Under the pieces are notes generated by a model. That model was given only the letters and a program-made list of their open reading frames with translations. It was not told the origin of the DNA and ran no database searches. From positions 1-6,319 of the forward strand of contig CANRZQ010000166.1 in NCBI GenBank assembly GCA_947644475.1: a stretch of DNA of 6,319 bases, read 5' to 3'. Positions within the stretch are counted from its first letter, which is position 1. Each line of letters starts with the position of its first letter. Shown here piece by piece: positions 6,279-6,319 of the stretch. Position numbers and translations under genes: made by a program. This stretch comes from an uncultured Muribaculaceae bacterium. Its GTDB lineage: Bacteria > Bacteroidota > Bacteroidia > Bacteroidales > Muribaculaceae.

Positions 6279-6286
6279 TAACTTTG
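6279..6286 (+). promoter_or_regulatory. Bacteroidetes -7 promoter element (TAACTTTG) facing right
   Basis: TAACTTTG matches the TAnnTTTG consensus of the Bacteroidetes housekeeping sigma factor exactly and is followed by CAGC, a common context. No TTTG is found at the expected -33 position about 19-21 nt upstream, so it is half a promoter. An ATG at 6304-6306 (reading MANSS) follows 17 nt downstream and runs off the window, which would fit the start of a rightward gene with a very short leader. Confidence 0.4.
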
Positions 6287-6319
6287 CAGCAGCAAGTGGG
6301 AAAATGGCAAATTCGTCTT

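Larger units (their letters stand above)
5972..6319. other. Unresolved stretch with competing open frames and no identifiable gene
   Basis: GC is visibly higher here than in the operon to the left. Three frames stay open for long runs. On the - strand, one frame enters from the window edge (6317) and stops with TAG at 6147-6149 (56 codons, includes LTLRNLVNFNDSSRM). A second - strand frame is open from 6225 to the TAA at 5974-5976 (83 codons, no ATG, ends GPAAKRKY), 2 nt before the next gene. On the + strand, a frame is open from just after a TGA near 6041 to the window end, with ATGs at 6133 and 6304. None resembles a family I know. Possibilities are a frameshifted last part of a leftward gene, a noncoding intergenic region between divergent units, or a remnant of a mobile element. 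Confidence 0.5.

Noticed and set aside
1899..6319. Complete mobile element around the AT-rich module
   Set aside because: No integrase, transposase, tRNA attachment site or flanking direct or inverted repeats were found inside the window; foreign origin rests on composition only.

Overview
The window looks like a Bacteroidales chromosome, possibly Muribaculaceae or a relative. The evidence is the type of sugar-nucleotidyltransferase, a DUF6249-like membrane protein paired with an ECF sigma factor, AT-rich leaders without clear Shine-Dalgarno sites, and a WG-repeat lipoprotein. The genus is inference.

The left part (about 1-1898, + strand) is GC-rich housekeeping-type DNA. It starts inside the C-terminal half of a probable nucleotidyltransferase (ends 466). 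From that stop codon runs a noncoding inverted array of 7-bp units (466-601), which can fold into a long imperfect hairpin. Next comes an ECF-style promoter candidate (621-651) and a compact operon: a DUF6249-like three-helix membrane protein (683-1081), an ECF sigma-70 factor (1090-1614) and a 95-residue two-helix membrane protein whose ATG overlaps the sigma stop (1611-1898). The layout suggests an autoregulated ECF operon whose small membrane proteins may modulate the sigma factor.

The middle (about 1899-5971) is clearly AT-rich and transcribed entirely on the - strand, convergent with the sigma operon. It holds five tightly packed genes, in transcription order: a two-helix membrane protein with a cytosolic helical domain (5971-5372), a three-helix membrane protein (5358-4798), a single-helix anchored protein (4788-4252), a lipoprotein with a PsbP/Mog1-like C-terminal domain (4226-3513), and a large WG-repeat lipoprotein with an additional C-terminal transmembrane helix (3504-1963). 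Every product is predicted to be membrane-bound or lipid-anchored, and gaps are 8-25 nt. I infer a single envelope-associated module, probably acquired horizontally. Its function cannot be named from sequence alone.

The right end (5972-6319) returns to higher GC and is unresolved. It has competing open frames on both strands, none recognised, a Bacteroidetes-type -7 promoter element pointing right (6279-6286), and an imperfect dyad (6215-6260). It may be a divergent regulatory region, the frameshifted 3' end of another operon gene, or the start of a rightward gene that leaves the window.
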